Of a stretch of 7,240 bases of DNA, positions 5,076 to 7,240 are shown piece after piece; within the stretch, counting starts at the first letter, position 1, and each line of letters starts with the position of its first letter. The stretch spans positions 1-7,240 of the forward strand of contig JAOTYN010000217.1 of the NCBI GenBank assembly GCA_029861825.1, in the 5' to 3' direction. The position numbers were made by a program, and so were the translations under genes. Source of the DNA: Cyclobacteriaceae bacterium (GTDB taxonomy: Bacteria; Bacteroidota; Bacteroidia; Cytophagales; Cyclobacteriaceae). A model generated the notes under the pieces. That model worked only from the letters and a program-made list of their open reading frames with translations. It had not been told where the DNA came from and made no database searches.

Positions 5076-5648
5076 TTATCTCTGTGGGTTCTTCCCTCCC
5101 ATCGCTTGTACGATCTTTTTTGATTTCTTGGGCCATTCCTTTAGCTCTATATCCTGTATCAATATGGTGGCCGCTATTATTGCCTCAGTATTACTGACCA
5201 TAATTACCTGCTGCTCGATTTGATGATGGCTCTCCAGTGATATTCCTTCAGGAAATTCAGAATCAATCGGTTCAATGAGCTTCTTATGCATAATGATCAC
5301 TTCAGCTCCCATAAATTCCGGGGTGGCAGGGTTAGTATCACCGGTAAAGCGGGTTTGACTTTTGCCATCTATTATAAGGGCCTCAGTGATTTTAGGTAAA
5401 GGGCTTACTAACCGGATAAAAAAGGCGTCTCCTGGCTCACCAGTAACGTCTGAGGACAGAAATCCGCGGTCATTCATGGGTATATTAAATACGATTTTAT
5501 CCGGTCCGTAATGATCATTAGCATCAAGTATGGCCTGGCGTAAACTCCCTTCTCCGGAATCTTCCGTTCGGCTTACTACAAATTCCTTGGCTTCCAGGAA
5601 ATTGACTGTTCCTAAGAGTAGGGCGAATATGATTGTGAATGTTTTCAA
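5076..5648 (-). CDS. Small secreted protein with CSLREA-like domain, paralog B
   Basis: This 190-residue protein has a signal peptide (hydrophobic about 5-17, likely cleavage after LEA at 20) and a CSLREA-like domain: VVSRTEDSGEGSLRQAILDAN (about 24-44), DKIVFNIP (50-57), the VTGEPGDAFFIRL strand and LPKITEALIIDGKSQTRF (84-101). The domain ends at GAEVIIMH (114-121). The segment after it (about 122-177) differs from paralog A and is about 15 residues longer, containing IEQQVIMVSNTEAIIAATILIQDIELK, which reads as beta-strand-like. The tail KIVQAMGGKNPQR keeps the spacing of paralog A's tail. No beta-helix repeats, outer-membrane anchor or type IX secretion signal can be seen, so it is probably periplasmic or exported by another route. 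The function is unknown. A promoter like that of paralog A lies at 5693-5721, and a strong terminator follows the gene, so it is a single-gene unit. Confidence 0.78.
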   Translation of the reverse strand: MKTFTIIFALLLGTVNFLEAKEFVVSRTEDSGEGSLRQAILDANDHYGPDKIVFNIPMNDRGFLSSDVTGEPGDAFFIRLVSPLPKITEALIIDGKSQTRFTGDTNPATPEFMGAEVIIMHKKLIEPIDSEFPEGISLESHHQIEQQVIMVSNTEAIIAATILIQDIELKEWPKKSKKIVQAMGGKNPQR

Positions 5649-5692
5649 TATTAATTATTTTATATTTTAACTTCTATATGTGCAATTTCTCT

Positions 5693-5721
5693 TATATACT
5701 TTTATCTGGTGAATTGTAACC
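5693..5721 (-). promoter_or_regulatory. Shared promoter element, copy B
   Basis: On the minus strand GGTTACAA is followed after 12 bp by AAGTATATA, 44 bp before the ATG of paralog B. Both blocks and their spacing are identical to the element before paralog A, while the surrounding DNA is not similar. Conservation of only these blocks argues for function as a promoter or regulator site. Confidence 0.5.
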
Positions 5722-5752
5722 CGTTAAGTCAAATAAAATTGATAAAACGGCC

Positions 5753-5772
5753 ATTGCCGCATTTGGGGCAAT
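5753..5772. other. Small hairpin between PD40 gene and paralog B promoter
   Basis: ATTGCC (5753-5758) pairs with GGCAAT (5767-5772) around an 8-base loop. It lies on the far side of the stronger PD40 terminator hairpin (5781-5810). It could be a second stem of a tandem termination region or an operator upstream of paralog B's promoter. Confidence 0.3.
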
Positions 5773-5780
5773 AATAATAC

Positions 5781-5810
5781 AAGCCTGGATTAACCGTTAA
5801 ATCCAGGCTT
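5781..5810 (-). terminator. Terminator-like hairpin after the PD40 gene
   Basis: A perfect 10-bp stem, AAGCCTGGAT with ATCCAGGCTT, closes a 10-base loop in which TTAAC/GTTAA could pair further. It starts 27 bp after the PD40 stop codon. On the minus strand the sequence after it, GTATTATTATTG, is U-rich but interrupted, so termination may be less efficient than at the other terminators here. Confidence 0.7.
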
Positions 5811-5837
5811 ATACTAAAAAGCAACCAGCATGTTATA

Positions 5838-6818
5838 TTACTTTCGGCGGGCGTAAGGTCTCTTAAAGGGATTAAACTTTATAGGGGTTTCAATCTGATA
5901 CAGGTTTCGGTTCTTTCCGTTAGGATCATGAGAGTCAATATACATGTACTCAAAATCAGCGGTTAGACTTATATAGGTCTCATCTCCGGGCGTGTTGATA
6001 TAAGGTCCCAAGTTCACGGGTTCTGTCCAGTTCATCCATGTCTCATCTAGTCGATAACTAACGTATAAGTCACTCCCTCCCATGCCATCATGACCATATG
6101 AGGCAAAGAACAAAGATCGGTTATCGTGACCAAGAAACGGTGCAAAATCAGATTCACTAGTATTTACTACAGGGCCCAGATTTTGCGGTTCAGAATAAGA
6201 GCCGTTCTCCTGTAAAAAGCTCAAATACAGATCCTGTTTGCCCTGGCTATCCTCTCTTTCAACTGCTAAAATCAGCACATTTTGTATGAAGCTATGATGA
6301 AAATCAGCATACTGGTTCAGATTATAATAGTTGGCAATCTTTACCGGTAACGGCCTTTCCCAACCATAGTCATCCAAATTCCTGGAAATAGCTATGGGAC
6401 GATGCTTTTTTCTTTGACTATTATGGAATATCGCCATTCTGCCGTCAGGGCTTAAACTATAGATAGCATCAAAATCCGGTCCATTGATAATATCACCAAG
6501 ATTGACAGGTTCGGACCATTGTCCATTAGCCTGCAATTCACTGAACCAAACATCCTGAACATCTTCTTTTCCATTAAAATTTTCCGGATGGTACCGCCTG
6601 TTGAAATATAAAGTCCTTCCATCACTGCTTATAATGGGGTTTGCCTCAATGTCATTACTAATGATCTCCATTAATAATCTCTTCTGTGCAAAATCATCAT
6701 TACCCTGTCCTGATCCCTGTAAGGGTGCGTTAATTAAAACTACCACCATGAAGAGCAATTTTACTAACATAATCCTAAGGGAAGATTGTTTACGGTCAAT
6801 TTGAATCACTTGAGTCAT
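5838..6818 (-). CDS. Secreted PD40 (WD40-like) beta-propeller protein
   Basis: This 326-residue exported protein has a hydrophobic signal segment (about residues 19-34, VKLLFMVVVLINAPLQ) and then five propeller-blade-like repeats: about 58-110 (ANPIISSDGRTLYF), 116-165 (AIYSLSPDGRMAIF), 170-220, 223-275 (DFAPFLGHDNRSLFFAS, GMGGSDLYVSYR, EPVNLGPYINT) and 279-312. The SPDGR, GGSDLY and EPVNLG motifs are typical of PD40 repeats in TolB-like and OmpA-associated proteins. In Bacteroidota many such proteins end with an OmpA domain, but this one stops after the propeller with a basic tail (FKRPYARRK), so peptidoglycan binding is not indicated. It probably acts in the periplasm or on the surface as a binding scaffold. 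The start at 6818 puts 18 residues before the hydrophobic core; the ATG at 6770 would give a shorter, more standard signal peptide (MLVKLLFMVV). Confidence 0.85.
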   Translation of the reverse strand: MTQVIQIDRKQSSLRIMLVKLLFMVVVLINAPLQGSGQGNDDFAQKRLLMEIISNDIEANPIISSDGRTLYFNRRYHPENFNGKEDVQDVWFSELQANGQWSEPVNLGDIINGPDFDAIYSLSPDGRMAIFHNSQRKKHRPIAISRNLDDYGWERPLPVKIANYYNLNQYADFHHSFIQNVLILAVEREDSQGKQDLYLSFLQENGSYSEPQNLGPVVNTSESDFAPFLGHDNRSLFFASYGHDGMGGSDLYVSYRLDETWMNWTEPVNLGPYINTPGDETYISLTADFEYMYIDSHDPNGKNRNLYQIETPIKFNPFKRPYARRK

Positions 6819-6920
6819 AGTCAGAGCAAGTAAATGAAATTACCGGTACATAACGAATCAACTTTTGCCTATTAATTACAGCTAAACTGATATTTTTTTG
6901 TTACTTTAAAAAATAATTAT

Positions 6921-6938
6921 ATTGATCTGATAATCAAT
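6921..6938. repeat. Inverted repeat ATTGAT-N6-ATCAAT
   Basis: ATTGAT (6921-6926) and ATCAAT (6933-6938) are perfect 6-bp arms around CTGATA. This size and A/T content fits a dimeric regulator site in the PD40 upstream region, but a chance match in A/T-rich DNA is possible. Confidence 0.3.
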
Positions 6939-6959
6939 GTTTTAAAGAAAATATAATTC

Positions 6960-6992
6960 GTATTTTTACTAGCCTGCCCCCCGTAAAAATAC
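6960..6992. repeat. Perfect 10-bp inverted repeat with 13-bp C-rich spacer
   Basis: GTATTTTTAC (6960-6969) is the exact reverse complement of GTAAAAATAC (6983-6992); the spacer includes CCCCCC. No U-tract follows on either strand, so a terminator is unlikely. It lies about 140-175 bp upstream of the PD40 start and may be an operator or a hairpin in an untranslated leader. Confidence 0.5.
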
Positions 6993-7000
6993 CTGCCTTT

Positions 7001-7014
7001 TAATTCCGGAATTA
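7001..7014. repeat. Perfect 14-bp palindrome TAATTCCGGAATTA
   Basis: The 14 bases are fully self-complementary without a spacer, typical of a compact dimeric DNA-binding site. It lies 8 bp from the end of the preceding inverted repeat. Half of it (CCGGAATTA) also appears at 553-561, outside any gene. Confidence 0.4.
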
Positions 7015-7070
7015 CTCGTGTTTTCTATCTTCAAGGGTGTATTAATGAAAATTCTTACACCTGTACTTAC

Positions 7071-7104
7071 AAAAAAAAAGGCGGTTCCGCCAGGGAACCG
7101 CCTT
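7071..7104 (-). terminator. Strong intrinsic terminator of the partial TPR-like gene
   Basis: On the minus strand AAGGCGGTTCC pairs perfectly with GGAACCGCCTT (11 bp, loop of five), followed by a run of nine T (plus-strand A run 7071-7079). It lies 24 bp after the stop codon of the gene at 7129. Confidence 0.95.
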
Positions 7105-7128
7105 AACAAAATGGTGCTTTATATGGAC

Positions 7129-7240
7129 TTACTCCTCTGTGGTGTAACCCAGCTCTTCCATCTTTTTGTACATGGCCTCTGCTTTGTCGTTCATTTTCAA
7201 CTGTACATAAACGGTCTGTAAGGTCTCCAATACTATCTTG
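7129..7240 (-). CDS. C-terminal end of a probable TPR-type protein, 5' end outside window
   Basis: The minus strand is open from the window edge for 36 residues and ends with TAA at 7129-7131. The visible end includes ETLQTVYVQLKMNDKAEAMY followed by KKMEELGYTTEE. This has the spacing of a TPR helix pair: helix A (LQTVYVQLKM), turn (ND), then helix B (KAEAMYKKMEEL), with alanine at the expected position after the turn. The perfect terminator just downstream supports a real gene on this strand. Only the tail is visible, so total length, location and function are unknown; TPR-like is an inference from one repeat. The plus-strand frame covering the same bases lacks any recognisable feature. Confidence 0.75.
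   Translation of the reverse strand, partial: KIVLETLQTVYVQLKMNDKAEAMYKKMEELGYTTEE

Larger units (their letters stand above)
6819..7128. other. Palindrome-rich spacer upstream of the PD40 gene
   Basis: This 310-bp spacer is the upstream region of the PD40 gene and the downstream region of the partial gene at 7129. It contains inverted repeats at 6841-6848, 6921-6938, 6960-6992 and 7001-7014, then the terminator at 7071-7104. I see no clear Bacteroidota -33/-7 promoter pair and no protein gene; the plus-strand frame from 7018 runs antisense through the terminator and the next gene. Confidence 0.55.

Noticed and set aside
6601..6804. 67-codon plus-strand reading frame
   Set aside because: It is antisense to the N-terminal part of the PD40 gene, which is well supported by its repeats.
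7018..7221. 67-codon plus-strand reading frame
   Set aside because: It reads through a perfect terminator hairpin and antisense to the partial TPR-like gene, so it is unlikely to be real.

Overview
The window looks like chromosomal DNA from a member of the Bacteroidota, probably a marine or soil Cytophagales-type bacterium. The evidence is the protein families: an AraC-type regulator fused to a seven-helix membrane domain, a secreted PD40 beta-propeller protein, a short TPR protein of a type common in this phylum, and small secreted proteins with a CSLREA-like (beta-helix entry) domain. Start codons lack clear Shine-Dalgarno sequences, and intergenic DNA carries the degenerate GGCAGGCAGG and TTTACGG-type repeats often seen there. 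The phylum call is an inference from these features. No rRNA, tRNA, CRISPR array or transposase was seen.

Layout. 1-498 (+) is the C-terminal half of an ExuT-like sugar-acid transporter cut by the window edge. 499-854 is a repeat-rich spacer. A membrane-anchored SRPBCC protein (855-1406, -) and the membrane AraC-family regulator (1552-2643, +) diverge from a 145-bp spacer. The stretch 2644-3019 holds a strong terminator with a possible competing pairing and a structured leader, then comes the TPR gene (3020-3562, +) with its own terminator. From 3632 onward every gene is on the minus strand: a four-helix membrane protein, two paralogous small secreted proteins (4221-4748 and 5076-5648), a PD40 propeller protein (5838-6818), and the last 36 residues of a probable TPR protein (7129-7240) followed by a near-perfect terminator.

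The most interesting part is 4221-5840. Two secreted paralogs share a conserved N-terminal domain and a short C-terminal tail but have divergent middles. Both appear to be transcribed from separate promoters that share the same two-part element, TTGTAACC and TATATACTT (plus strand), at identical spacing and 39-44 bp from the start codon. One of the two promoters also has three TTCGA-centred direct repeats at an exact 21-bp period just upstream, as expected for an activator binding along one face of the helix. Together they suggest a small regulated family of exported proteins of unknown function. No complete multi-gene pathway can be deduced, because the genes appear to be mostly single transcription units.
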